Positions 41,213-53,126 of a stretch of DNA of 64,000 bases are shown in pieces; the stretch's first letter is position 1; every line of letters begins with the position of its first letter. The stretch comes from Candidatus Peribacteria bacterium (lineage in GTDB: Bacteria; Patescibacteriota; Gracilibacteria; UBA1369; 2-02-FULL-48-14). The stretch spans positions 62,001-126,000 of the forward strand of contig CALRGE010000002.1 in assembly GCA_943357175.1 (NCBI GenBank), read 5' to 3'. Position numbers and translations under genes: made by a program. The notes under the pieces are model-generated. The model made no database searches, was not told the origin of the DNA, and was given only the letters and a program-made list of their open reading frames with translations.

Positions 41213-42310
41213 ATGAAAAAAAAGGGAAAAGTTCTAATCGGGATGTCTGGAGGTGTTGATTCTTCTGTTGTGGCTGCAATGTTGAAGGCAGATGGCTATG
41301 AATGTATAGGTTTTTATCTGAATCTTTGGAGTGATCCAACACAGTTTTCTTCGGAGGAAAGTAAAAAATTCCCACAAAATAAATGTTGTTCGATTGCATC
41401 AATGATGTTTGCGCGCCAAATTGCTCAAAAACTCGACATGCCTTTTTATTCACTAAATCTTGAATCTGAATTTAAAGAAAAAGTTGTAGATTACTTTATA
41501 GAAGGTCATCGCCAAGGAACAACCCCAAACCCATGTGTTAGCTGCAATAAAAACATTAAATTTGGTGCAATGTTCAAAAAAATGGAAGAACTAGGCTGTG
41601 ATTTTCTTGCAACAGGTCATTACGTAAAAATTAAAAAATCAAAAGGCAAATTTACTCTTCACCGCGGATTAGACGGATCAAAGGATCAAAGTTATTTCCT
41701 ATACAATCTCTCCCAAGAAAAATTAAGCCGATTGCTTTTTCCACTTGGAGATTACACAAAACCTGAAACTCGTGAACTCGGTAAAAAATTTGGCCTTTCC
41801 GAACTTGAAGGAAAACGCGAAAGCCAAGGTGTATGTTTTTACCCTGAAGCCACATACAAACCATTCTTGGAAAGATATATGAAGGCTGGCAAAGATTTTA
41901 AACCTGGTGAAATTCATGATACTGAGGGTAACAAACTTGGTGAGCATGAAGGTCTGCCTTTTTACACAATCGGGCAGAGAAAAGGTATTAAAGTAGGTGG
42001 TGGGCCTGCACTTTATGTTAGCGGTGTTGATAAGATAAAAAATGCATTAATTGTTGGCTCTGAAGAAGAGCTATACTCGAATAACGTAAAAGTTACAGAT
42101 ATGAATTTTTTAACTGGCGAGCCTCCAGATGAAGATGAAATTTTTGACATTCGTATGAGAAACCACGGTAAATTTAGCCGTGGCCGTATCAAAAAAGTTG
42201 ATACCCACTTTGAAGTTGAGCTACTCGAACCTGAACGTGGTGTTATGGCTGGGCAATCTTTAGTTCTATATCGCGGAACAGAAGTTGTGGGCGGTGGCAT
42301 ATTGACATAA
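41213..42310 (+). CDS. mnmA: tRNA-specific 2-thiouridylase MnmA
   Basis: 365 aa. It makes s2U34 in Lys, Glu and Gln tRNAs. The PP-loop GMSGGVDSSVVAAML (from residue 9), the catalytic Cys in TPNPCVSCNKNIKFG, GHYVKI, the second Cys in ESQGVCFYPE and the C-terminal beta-barrel (YTIGQRKGIKVGGGPALYV) are all there. Its last codons (ATA TTG ACA TAA) form the -35 of the next gene's promoter. Confidence 0.97.
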   Translation: MKKKGKVLIGMSGGVDSSVVAAMLKADGYECIGFYLNLWSDPTQFSSEESKKFPQNKCCSIASMMFARQIAQKLDMPFYSLNLESEFKEKVVDYFIEGHRQGTTPNPCVSCNKNIKFGAMFKKMEELGCDFLATGHYVKIKKSKGKFTLHRGLDGSKDQSYFLYNLSQEKLSRLLFPLGDYTKPETRELGKKFGLSELEGKRESQGVCFYPEATYKPFLERYMKAGKDFKPGEIHDTEGNKLGEHEGLPFYTIGQRKGIKVGGGPALYVSGVDKIKNALIVGSEEELYSNNVKVTDMNFLTGEPPDEDEIFDIRMRNHGKFSRGRIKKVDTHFEVELLEPERGVMAGQSLVLYRGTEVVGGGILT

Positions 42311-42330
42311 TCTAGTTTTGGTGGTAAAAA
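42302..42330 (+). promoter_or_regulatory. Promoter of the 248-aa gene, inside the mnmA stop; leaderless
   Basis: TTGACA (42302-42307) lies on the last codons of mnmA; a 17-bp spacer leads to TAAAAA (42325-42330), then 7 nt to the ATG at 42338. Confidence 0.6.
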
Positions 42331-42337
42331 TCCAGAT

Positions 42338-43084
42338 ATGGATATCAAAAAATTAGGATTATCACCAGAGGAGCTCGCCTTTGAAGAATCAATAAAAGAT
42401 CTACCCTTAGATGCAAGAGTTCGTAAAAGATCTATTCTTACACGTGCAAACATTGCTTCAGCATTGGCAATTTTTAATCAACATGCTGATGAAAAGCATG
42501 AAAAATCTGGAATTAAACCTTCAACATTAGATCAAGCAGTAACAGTCGAACTTGATCCTAGGTTAAAAACGTATAAAGAGCACTATGATAAATGGGATCA
42601 ATTTTCAAAATCAAAAATATCTTGGCAAATAGTTCAGCAGAGATTCCTTGCAAATAATTGCTTTTATTTAAATAAAGCTGAAGCATTGGACAGGCCACTT
42701 TTATTTGGAGCTGATTTAGCTGGCAATCCTCTTCTTGCAAATGCAGAAACTGGCCCAATTAATGTTGGGATAAATTATGAAGAATCCAGAAAAATTGTCT
42801 TTGAGGATGCTTATGAATTATTCGGATATATAGAGCCATACTCTAAAAGCCGAGAAATATTATTATTTGAAGAATTTACAGGTCATCCAATAGTAAAAGA
42901 TGGATCAATTTGGCTTGAAAGTAGTACTATAAAAAATGTCTCTGTAAATAATTCAAAGCATCCTAATCGCCCACGTGTTGCCAGTTGCTATGGAAAAGAT
43001 AAGGAATCAAGTATTAGCACTGTAAATCCAGCTCAGGTGAGTTCAAGCCGTGGTGTACGAGTATTTCTAAGGATGCTTCCATAG
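42338..43084 (+). CDS. Unknown soluble protein
   Basis: 248 aa, no export signal. N-terminal part helical and charged (PEELAFEESIKDLPLDARVRKRS). The middle has SWQIVQQRFLANNCFYLNKAEALDRPLLFGADLAGNPLL and the C-terminus reads as a small beta/loop domain ending SSSRGVRVFLRM. That resembles an uncharacterised domain I have met in proteins that predict a Trp/Arg-rich C-terminal sheet, but I cannot name it. Promoter predicts a leaderless transcript. Confidence 0.6.
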   Translation: MDIKKLGLSPEELAFEESIKDLPLDARVRKRSILTRANIASALAIFNQHADEKHEKSGIKPSTLDQAVTVELDPRLKTYKEHYDKWDQFSKSKISWQIVQQRFLANNCFYLNKAEALDRPLLFGADLAGNPLLANAETGPINVGINYEESRKIVFEDAYELFGYIEPYSKSREILLFEEFTGHPIVKDGSIWLESSTIKNVSVNNSKHPNRPRVASCYGKDKESSISTVNPAQVSSSRGVRVFLRMLP

Positions 43085-43120
43085 TGATCAGTTCATATTC
43101 CAAATTATAGTAAATTCTGA

Positions 43121-43152
43121 TATAATAATCTGATATTTTAAAAAATCGGATT
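43121..43152 (+). promoter_or_regulatory. Extended -10 promoter and start-proximal inverted repeat of the 986-aa gene
   Basis: TGA-TATAAT (TATAAT at 43121-43126) is an extended -10, with TTCCAA 17 bp upstream. AATCTGAT (43127-43134) pairs with ATCGGATT (43145-43152) with one G-T position; the repeat ends exactly at the ATG (43153). Confidence 0.5.
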
Positions 43153-46113
43153 ATGGCAGATCACAAAGTTGAGGGTAAAAATTGGTATAAGGAAGTAAAA
43201 AAGGCGAAAGATACTGTTCCATATAATGAAAGGCTTGATTTCTATCTAAAAAGAGCAGCAATTAAGGCTGATTTAAAGTCTCTTTCTGGAGATTTTGAAA
43301 ACACAATTTCAGGTCAAATTAAAGATGGTAACTTTAAAAGTTACGATAATCTTAGAAATCTAGAAAAATTTGAAAAAAATATAAATTCAGGTGATACAAT
43401 TTATAAAATTCTTTTAGAATACTTTTCAAAAATCTGCAGCCCTGATCAAGCAATAAAAGAGACATACTTGAGCCTTGCATATTTAATGAAAACAAATAGT
43501 GGATCTAATGTGGATAAACTATTTATTGGTGGAAAAGTGATTATTCAATCTGGAAAAATCAGTGTATTCAATGGCTCTGGTGATACTTCTTATAAAGATG
43601 CTTATCTAAGGCCAGAAATTTTGCAAGTTAGTCCACCGGTGGAAGAAGTACCGGTTGAAGAAGTGCCAGTGGAGCAGCCACCAGTGGAAGAAGTGCCAGT
43701 CGATGAGGTACCGGTTGAGCAGCCACCAGTCGAAGAAGTGCCAGATGAAGAGGTACCCGTTGAGCAACCACCAGTCGAAGAAGTGCCAGATGAAGAGGTA
43801 CCGGTTGAACAACCACCAGTGGAAGAAGTGCCAGCTGAAGAGGTACCCGTTGAGCAGCCACCAGTCGAAGAAGTACCCGTTGAACAGCCACCAGTTGAAG
43901 AAATACCAAAACCAGTTCCAACTCCAACACCTGTCGAGCCAGAATCAAATGAAAAAAAAGAAAAAATATTGGCTTCATCAAATGAAGGAGATTTTAAGTT
44001 TGATGTTATTAAATTTATGGAAACTCAGGTCAACAATAAATACGGCGACACGCTCTACCATTTCATAAAAGGAACACTACAGACTAAAGGTTTTATTACA
44101 GGATCAATGCCTGAAAAGGATAAACTTGCATATATTGATGCAATAATAAACATTTGTAGATTGGCAAATCCTAAGCTTAATTTGGATGATTTTAGTTCCA
44201 TAAATGGAAAGAAAATTAAATTTCCTTCAAAAATTATAGTTAGTCCTGAGTTTAAAGATGTAGCTAAGAATTATAAGCGATTGCAGGAGTTAGCAGAACA
44301 AGATGGATATCAAATTTCAGTTCAGGAAGAGCGTAATAAAATCTATGCTGAGGCTTTAAGAACAGGTAAGCCAGTTCCGGAATCCCAATATTTTTTCAGA
44401 AAATCTGAAGGTATTGCAGACAGCCCGGCAGTACTTCAAGAAGAAGCATTAGAACAATTCACTGCAATTGCAAAAGAATTTAACGAAAGGACAGGCGGAT
44501 GGCAAATTTCTTACTCAGACGTGCTGAGAACTGAAGAATTACAAAATATCCGAAATCCTAGAGTTTCAGATACAACTCATTACACTGGAAGAACATTGGA
44601 TATAACTGATGGTAGATTTAAAAAGCCAGACGGAACAGAAATAACATACAGTGGTAATAGAGAATTTATTCCAAAAATTGAAAATGAATTCCGACCGCTT
44701 ATCGTCGAACTGATAAATAAACATAATGGTGTGGCTTTTGTTGAAGCTGGTCACTGGCATGTTTACTTTCCTAAAACTCATGTTTTAGATTTAGAAAATA
44801 CTCAAGATACTGTTGTCATAAAAGCACCTCAACCTGAAAGTCCGCCAGTTTCAACTGATCCTTTGCCACTCGGTAATCTGGATTTTCTGAAAAATCCGGA
44901 AAAACTTTCTTCAAAAGAAGTTGATAGAAGAATGAAGGCATTTAAAGAAAAATATGGCGAATTTGCAGATATGACTCCAATGCAAATTATATTTAATTTT
45001 GGACCTGTAAGTGCCGCGCTTCAAGCTAAATATAAAAACTATTCGTATGAGAGATTACAAAAAGAAATAGATACATTATCTCAGGATAAAATTCATAGAG
45101 GAAACAATCAGCTTAAAATAAATGAACTTGTTAAGATGAGAAATTTCTTGGTTTATAAAGACATGCTTTCAATTGTGATTAGAATGGCTCCAGCAGAAGT
45201 AAAACGTTATACAGTTTTAAAGTTATCAGCACTACATTTGTACGGAGAAGCGGGAGATGAAGTGAGATTTGATGATTTAGTTTCCGTTTGGAATTACAAG
45301 GAGAAGAGGAAAGGTTCAAGTTCAATTTTCAAACAAAGGTATCCTGCGCTAAAAAAATCTATTAAAGCTTTAGATCATTCTGTTACTGTTGAAAAATGGC
45401 ATGAGAAGCAAATTAAAGCTACAGCATACTTTAATAAACATGCTGAAGAACTAGGTATAAAATCAGAAATGAGTAGATACGTTGATGCGGGTGTTTATTT
45501 AGGAGTAATAAACGCCGAATTTTTTAATGAACTGGATGGAGAAACCTTCTTAACGCTAGCACCGGTATTATTTGAATCTTATAATATCATGCATGGTCCA
45601 GCAGTTAATGATGAATATTTCAGCGCCGGATCTGTTCAGCTTATTGGCGAAACATTTCAAAATCTTCAATCTAGTTATGGTAAACAAATAACTGCAGTTC
45701 AAGCAAAAGATAAAAGTTACCAGGTTATTGTTCCGAATGTGAAGAATAATGATGAATATGCAAAAGCTATGTTAGTGGATTTTGATTCAAATCTATTTTA
45801 TGCACAGTTAGCTATTTACGACCATATTGAATTAGCTAGTAATACATTGATGAAAGATCCTAATTTTAAGAAAGCATGGGATAAAGCATCAGAAGATGAG
45901 AGGCAAACCTTCGTTGCCGGTCTTGCGCCTGCTGCAATCAATAGTGGAAGAAGCGGCGCAAGTAGTAAGGCAACAAAGCTTTTAGGACAAATAAACAGTA
46001 CTAAATTATCAGATTATACTGATCGATTACCTGATGCATTCGGTGGATTTGCAGGTAGAGGTGCAGCTTGTGCGGCCAAAACAGCTGAGGCCTACCAGAG
46101 AATGTCTGACTAG
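43153..46113 (+). CDS. Large repeat-linker protein with M15-like peptidase domain
   Basis: 986 aa. Residues 1-155 are a helical Lys-rich domain. From about 161 to 252 runs a Pro/Val/Glu repeat (units of 15 residues, PVEEVPxEEVPVEQP), a stiff acidic spacer. Residues about 410-550 look like an M15/VanY-type zinc peptidase: HYTGRTLD (His476, Asp483) and EAGHWHVY (Glu531, His534, His536). Those enzymes cleave D-Ala-ended peptidoglycan peptides. The rest (600-986) is mostly helical and ends in a Gly/Ala-rich region with YFSAGSVQLIGETF, faintly like lysozyme-type folds. No signal peptide is visible, which is odd for a wall enzyme. A terminator hairpin follows (46131-46150). Confidence 0.65.
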   Translation: MADHKVEGKNWYKEVKKAKDTVPYNERLDFYLKRAAIKADLKSLSGDFENTISGQIKDGNFKSYDNLRNLEKFEKNINSGDTIYKILLEYFSKICSPDQAIKETYLSLAYLMKTNSGSNVDKLFIGGKVIIQSGKISVFNGSGDTSYKDAYLRPEILQVSPPVEEVPVEEVPVEQPPVEEVPVDEVPVEQPPVEEVPDEEVPVEQPPVEEVPDEEVPVEQPPVEEVPAEEVPVEQPPVEEVPVEQPPVEEIPKPVPTPTPVEPESNEKKEKILASSNEGDFKFDVIKFMETQVNNKYGDTLYHFIKGTLQTKGFITGSMPEKDKLAYIDAIINICRLANPKLNLDDFSSINGKKIKFPSKIIVSPEFKDVAKNYKRLQELAEQDGYQISVQEERNKIYAEALRTGKPVPESQYFFRKSEGIADSPAVLQEEALEQFTAIAKEFNERTGGWQISYSDVLRTEELQNIRNPRVSDTTHYTGRTLDITDGRFKKPDGTEITYSGNREFIPKIENEFRPLIVELINKHNGVAFVEAGHWHVYFPKTHVLDLENTQDTVVIKAPQPESPPVSTDPLPLGNLDFLKNPEKLSSKEVDRRMKAFKEKYGEFADMTPMQIIFNFGPVSAALQAKYKNYSYERLQKEIDTLSQDKIHRGNNQLKINELVKMRNFLVYKDMLSIVIRMAPAEVKRYTVLKLSALHLYGEAGDEVRFDDLVSVWNYKEKRKGSSSIFKQRYPALKKSIKALDHSVTVEKWHEKQIKATAYFNKHAEELGIKSEMSRYVDAGVYLGVINAEFFNELDGETFLTLAPVLFESYNIMHGPAVNDEYFSAGSVQLIGETFQNLQSSYGKQITAVQAKDKSYQVIVPNVKNNDEYAKAMLVDFDSNLFYAQLAIYDHIELASNTLMKDPNFKKAWDKASEDERQTFVAGLAPAAINSGRSGASSKATKLLGQINSTKLSDYTDRLPDAFGGFAGRGAACAAKTAEAYQRMSD
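43633..43908 (+). repeat. 45-bp tandem repeat (Pro/Val/Glu spacer)
   Basis: Five 15-codon units (one variant position: V, D, D, A, among others) followed by a 10-codon and a 7-codon remnant. Synonymous changes between units show it is not a fresh expansion. Such tracts vary in copy number between strains. Confidence 0.9.
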
Positions 46114-46130
46114 GAAAATATTGTATAATT

Positions 46131-46150
46131 CTGTGCACGTGCACAGTTTT
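46131..46150 (+). terminator. Perfect 16-bp palindrome, probable terminator
   Basis: CTGTGCACGTGCACAG (46131-46146) followed by TTTT, 17 bp after the 986-aa stop codon. It can fold as a 6-bp stem with an ACGT loop. TATAAT lies just before it (46124-46129), so an operator role is also possible. A second inverted repeat, CTCTAAA (46164-46170) with TTTAGAG (46179-46185), lies further on. Confidence 0.55.
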
Positions 46151-46249
46151 CACTCAAATTAATCTCTAAAGAAAGCCATTTAGAGTATTGCACACGAAAA
46201 AGCCACAATTTTTAGTCAATATCTTCCAACTGCAAAAAACTCAATTTTG

Positions 46250-46258
46250 TGCTATACT
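46250..46258 (+). promoter_or_regulatory. Extended -10 promoter of the sortase gene; leaderless
   Basis: TGC-TATACT (TATACT at 46253-46258) ends 6 nt before the ATG at 46265. It fixes the start; the ATG at 46247 would precede transcription. Confidence 0.6.
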
Positions 46259-46264
46259 TATCTG

Positions 46265-47164
46265 ATGGCACAAATTCACATTCAAGCATCGAAACTGGCT
46301 TATCTAGCCGATAGAAAATTCCTCGCTTTACCTGAGGAGAACTTTTATCGTCTTGATATTTCCGCCCACGAAAAATTAATACTACCTTGGTTCCTCCCAA
46401 AAAAGAGAAAATCCACCGTACATGTTAAATCTTTTGCTCATTTCGGACTTGTTTCGCTAACAATTTTCACCCTGTTATTTGCAATGACAAATGCTCAGGC
46501 GTACACAAAAATAATACTTTCAGACATAAACGCAGCCCAACAAGCACAAATTAATGAAATGCCTATTCAACATCTCGCCCTTTTGTCTGAAGAAATCAGC
46601 TCGAAAGATTCAAAACATCTGCAACAACCTAACAAATTAAAAGCACTAGAAAAAGCTGCAATTACTCCTGAAAATGGCATCTTACCTCTTAATCTTTGGC
46701 TAACAGAACCAGATGATAGAATCAGCATTCCTTCTCTCAATATTGATGTTCCATTGGTTAAGCCACAACTTGGTTTAGATTCACTCAAATCACAGGATTG
46801 GAACGCTCTTGAAGAACAAATTCGTTCCTCACTTCAAAAAGGTGTGGTTTATTACCCTGGCACGGCTGAGCCGGGTACGCGTGGTAATTTCTTTGTTACC
46901 GGTCACAGTTCCAATTTCTTTTGGGAGTTAAGCAAATATAATACTGTTTTCGCTCTGCTTCCAAAAATTCAAAATGGTGCAGATATTTACATAACATATG
47001 ATCAAAATCGTTATCATTATAAAGTCAGCTCAAAAACTGAAGTTAAGCCTGATGATGTTTCAATACTTCGCCAAGGTAATGACTTCAAAATGACACTTAT
47101 GACCTGCACTCCGGTCGGAACAAGCTTAAAAAGGCTAGTGGTTGGCGCGGACTTAGTAAATTAA
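46265..47164 (+). CDS. Sortase-family transpeptidase
   Basis: 299 aa from ATG 46265. A 57-residue cytoplasmic head is followed by one membrane helix (about 58-76), a linker, then the sortase beta-barrel: ISIPSLNIDVPLV, GTRGNFFVTGHSS with His214, and LMTCTPVGTSLKRLVV with Cys281 and Arg290. Sortases attach proteins bearing a C-terminal sorting motif to the cell wall. No gene in the window shows an obvious LPxTG-like tail, so its substrates are elsewhere or use another motif. The long head before the membrane helix is unusual. Confidence 0.9.
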   Translation: MAQIHIQASKLAYLADRKFLALPEENFYRLDISAHEKLILPWFLPKKRKSTVHVKSFAHFGLVSLTIFTLLFAMTNAQAYTKIILSDINAAQQAQINEMPIQHLALLSEEISSKDSKHLQQPNKLKALEKAAITPENGILPLNLWLTEPDDRISIPSLNIDVPLVKPQLGLDSLKSQDWNALEEQIRSSLQKGVVYYPGTAEPGTRGNFFVTGHSSNFFWELSKYNTVFALLPKIQNGADIYITYDQNRYHYKVSSKTEVKPDDVSILRQGNDFKMTLMTCTPVGTSLKRLVVGADLVN

Positions 47165-47613
47165 AGTTGACCCAATTGATTCAATAGATCTTCCTGATGT
47201 TTTGCTTCTTCAGCAGATGAGGCAGATTCAACTTTCTTCAACTCATCACGCTTTTGTGTTCGCTCAAAGTCATCCCACTCTTTCAGATGTTTCTCATTCA
47301 ACTTTGCAAGTTCACTTTGATATTCACTATCTAATTTAGTGAGCTGATTCGCTTCGTCATCAAGAATTTTTCTTAATCTTACAACCTGTTCATCAGTCAT
47401 TATCGGTAAAATCTGAAACCAGTAATTCCTCTCATCTTTTGACATTGATTCAGTCTTCTTAATTAACTCAACCAAATCCGGATATTTCTGCATCACAACT
47501 GCAGGCACATTATATTCAGCAGGAGCGGCATTCGCAGCTTGACCTGTTGTAGTTTGGGCACCTTGAGCCGCCTGAGCAGTACTAGTTTGAGTTGTAGTTG
47601 TTGTTGGTTCCAT
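47161..47613 (-). CDS. Thr/Ala/Gln-rich N-terminus, helical protein, unknown
   Basis: 150 aa. Residues 1-30 are low-complexity Thr/Ala/Gln; then a short compact part (VVMQKYPDLVELIKKTESMSKDERNYWFQILPIM) and a long charged helix to the end. No motif recognised. It converges on the sortase gene with a 4-bp overlap and is the last of three minus-strand unknown genes (49625-50029, 47638-49623, 47161-47613), which look like one operon. Confidence 0.6.
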   Translation of the reverse strand: MEPTTTTTQTSTAQAAQGAQTTTGQAANAAPAEYNVPAVVMQKYPDLVELIKKTESMSKDERNYWFQILPIMTDEQVVRLRKILDDEANQLTKLDSEYQSELAKLNEKHLKEWDDFERTQKRDELKKVESASSAEEAKHQEDLLNQLGQL

Positions 47614-47637
47614 GTGGCTTGGTTAGTATACTTATTA

Positions 47638-49623
47638 TTAAACTTTTGTGAACTTCATTTCCTCCTTGTTCTCTAGAGTCAAAATCTGAGTGTCATCACT
47701 TATCCTCAATTTTTCAACTACTTCAGCAAATTTATCTACACCAGTTTTATGCTCTGATTTATTAAATCCAGCGAATCCAATATCAGTTATAACTATATTT
47801 CCTTCCTTAATTTCCATAGGCCCAGGAACTGCATCAAGTCCATTCATAGCATAAGATATGAAGAACTTTTTTTCACCGATAGTAAGTTGATAACCTTTAA
47901 GACTACAGTTAACTTTACTTTGTGTACCGTCTGCATTTGTCACAGGATAATTAAACTCAAATGGAGTTTGCATTAGGTCAGTTGTAGAATTTGCAGCTGT
48001 AATCGCCGCACTTGCTTCCTCAATTGGTGTTTTTACTGGCACAACTTCAGGAGCAGGAGTAGCTGCAACAACCGCAGCAGCAGGTGCAGCACTTTCATCA
48101 CTTGCTGTTTCTTCTTCTGTAGCGGGTTTTGCAGCTTCGAGTTTTATTTCGCCACCATTAGACTTAAGTGTTAGTTCACTTGTACTGTCAGTTAGTATCT
48201 CTAAGAAATTCTCAACTTTATGATCTGCACCTCCAAAATTAATAATTACTTCAAGTTTAATTGGATCTTCAGATTTTAGCTGAACTCCTGTTAGTGATTT
48301 AATTGTTGTACCCTCTGGTGTCTTATATTCAATATCACCAATTTTGATCAAGTCATTTTTTACAACAAACGCATTCTCAGTTATTACACCATCGCTTGAT
48401 TTAAATAATTTTGTGTATTCAAATTTGGTATTACTATCACTCAATGCGATTGGAGTTCCAACTATGAGACCTGCATGTGTAATAGATTCATCATTTTTAT
48501 TATTTATAATTTTATCTGCTAAATCTAATTTTACCGCAATACCATCAGCATGTTTACCAATATAATCTAAAACTTTATCTGTTCCTGCTGGTGGAGGACT
48601 CTGTTTTAGCATTGCATCCTCAAGTTGTTTATATTTTTCTTTTCGATCTTCTGGAATACCTGTTCCATCACTCAATGCCTTCTGAAATTGTTCAAAAGTA
48701 AGATCTGGTTTATTTAATGGATCTACACCTTCAAAAATGTTTTCCTTTTTTCCAAATAAGGCTTCGGACAGTTCTTCACATGCAATATAGTTTTTTATAT
48801 CTCCAATCTCAGTACCAGCCACGTCGCCAAATTCAGGCACACCATCCTCATCAGCATCATTTATACCAAATTTTTGAATTAGAGCATTCTTATATTCGTC
48901 ATTTTTACATACCTCTGCATACCAACTTGTCGCACCGAAGTAGGAAATAATCCGAAGCCCCCAATATCTTAATTTGTTTCCATAGCCTGCAAAAAAACTA
49001 TCATCTTTCTTCTCTTTTTTCTCTTCTCTTATCATCTCTTTTGCTAGTCCTTCTGCAATTGATGACCATCTACTTTTACTGAAAATCGACCCATTCTTAT
49101 CTGGCGCTTTTCCTTCGGATAACGATAATTTTTTAATTGTATCGTTTATCAAAGCGGCTTTCTCATCTTTCGTGAGGTCTTGCATATCTATTTCTTCAAG
49201 TTTTGTTTTTAACAAATCTTCCTTCTTAGCTTTATCACTTAGTTCTTTAAACTCTTTACTCGCCATTACTACTTCTACTTCTGTTTTAAGCTTCTCTTCA
49301 TTTGACTTAGTTTTACTATCCGCAGTCTCAGCTTTCGGCTTCGCTGCTGGCTCGGTACTTGCAGGTTTGCTTACTGCATCTTCTTCTATTTCCACATCAG
49401 ATTGTTCGACATCACCAGAGGCAGTTTCTCGTTTTTTTGTTGATGTTACTAATGCAACTTCTTTATCTTTTTTATGTTTACTCTCAGCAGCTTTTAAATC
49501 ACTTTCCTGTTTTTTTCTTAAAGCTTCTGCAGCGTCATCTTTGGTTTCAGCAGCCACACCCTCAACTTTGCTTGATTCCGCATCTGCAACTACTTCCGGT
49601 GCTGTTGTTGGTGTATTTACCAT
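47638..49623 (-). CDS. Large unknown protein with low-complexity charged N-terminus
   Basis: 661 aa. Residues 1-130 are Ala/Glu/Lys/Thr-rich and probably disordered; 130-330 helical with an aromatic patch (YGNKLRYWGLRIISYFGATSWYAEVC) and an EF-hand-like loop NDADEDGVPEFGD that could bind calcium. The remainder holds two beta-rich segments (about 400-500 and 560-661) separated by a second low-complexity Ala/Pro linker (PAAAVVAATPAPEVVPV). No signal peptide is seen. It begins 1 bp after the stop of the 134-aa gene, so they are co-expressed. Confidence 0.6.
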   Translation of the reverse strand: MVNTPTTAPEVVADAESSKVEGVAAETKDDAAEALRKKQESDLKAAESKHKKDKEVALVTSTKKRETASGDVEQSDVEIEEDAVSKPASTEPAAKPKAETADSKTKSNEEKLKTEVEVVMASKEFKELSDKAKKEDLLKTKLEEIDMQDLTKDEKAALINDTIKKLSLSEGKAPDKNGSIFSKSRWSSIAEGLAKEMIREEKKEKKDDSFFAGYGNKLRYWGLRIISYFGATSWYAEVCKNDEYKNALIQKFGINDADEDGVPEFGDVAGTEIGDIKNYIACEELSEALFGKKENIFEGVDPLNKPDLTFEQFQKALSDGTGIPEDRKEKYKQLEDAMLKQSPPPAGTDKVLDYIGKHADGIAVKLDLADKIINNKNDESITHAGLIVGTPIALSDSNTKFEYTKLFKSSDGVITENAFVVKNDLIKIGDIEYKTPEGTTIKSLTGVQLKSEDPIKLEVIINFGGADHKVENFLEILTDSTSELTLKSNGGEIKLEAAKPATEEETASDESAAPAAAVVAATPAPEVVPVKTPIEEASAAITAANSTTDLMQTPFEFNYPVTNADGTQSKVNCSLKGYQLTIGEKKFFISYAMNGLDAVPGPMEIKEGNIVITDIGFAGFNKSEHKTGVDKFAEVVEKLRISDDTQILTLENKEEMKFTKV

Positions 49624-49624
49624 A

Positions 49625-50029
49625 CTAGATTATAAAAATATCGCCGCACATTTTTTCCACGTCTTCTTTGTTTAAACGGAGTGAGTCAACCAGGTTTTTA
49701 ATCTGGTGAGTTGGCTCAGAAACAGTTTGAACTAGATTATAAATTTCGCGGATTTTTGTAAGCATTATTACTGAATTTTGATCTGCTTTTGCTTTTCCTT
49801 CATGTGGAAGTTTTTCGTAAAAATCATTATTTAACAGAGAACTTGGTGAGTAAAGATTGATTTTCTTCTCATTTACAAGTTGAACAATCAAATTTAGTAA
49901 TGCTTGATCTGCCTCATTGTAAGGGTCTCTTTCAAGAGGTTTATTGATCATAACTTGAATATGATCCTCAATATGAGCATTATCGGTTTTTGGGTCGTAC
50001 AATGGATTATATTTTGTGCTAGAATTCAT
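49625..50029 (-). CDS. Small helical protein, unknown, first of a three-gene operon
   Basis: 134 aa, soluble, helical: DQALLNLIVQLVNEKKINLYSPSSLL in the middle and IREIYNLVQTVSEPTHQIKNLVDSLRL near the end. No family recognised. A consensus promoter lies directly upstream (50050-50078, minus strand). It may be a partner of the 661-aa protein that starts right after it. Confidence 0.6.
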   Translation of the reverse strand: MNSSTKYNPLYDPKTDNAHIEDHIQVMINKPLERDPYNEADQALLNLIVQLVNEKKINLYSPSSLLNNDFYEKLPHEGKAKADQNSVIMLTKIREIYNLVQTVSEPTHQIKNLVDSLRLNKEDVEKMCGDIFII

Positions 50030-50049
50030 AATGTAAAAATTATCTTAAT

Positions 50050-53122
<3,073 letters not shown>

Positions 53123-53126
<4 letters not shown>

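Noticed and set aside
43633-43908. Possible CRISPR array
   Set aside because: The repeats are contiguous, in frame, encode a Pro/Val/Glu rod and have no unique spacers.
43606-44068. Long frames in other phases across the Pro/Val/Glu repeat, including a minus-strand His/Trp-rich one
   Set aside because: They arise from the periodic sequence of the repeat; their composition is a direct image of the repeat and lacks any start signal.
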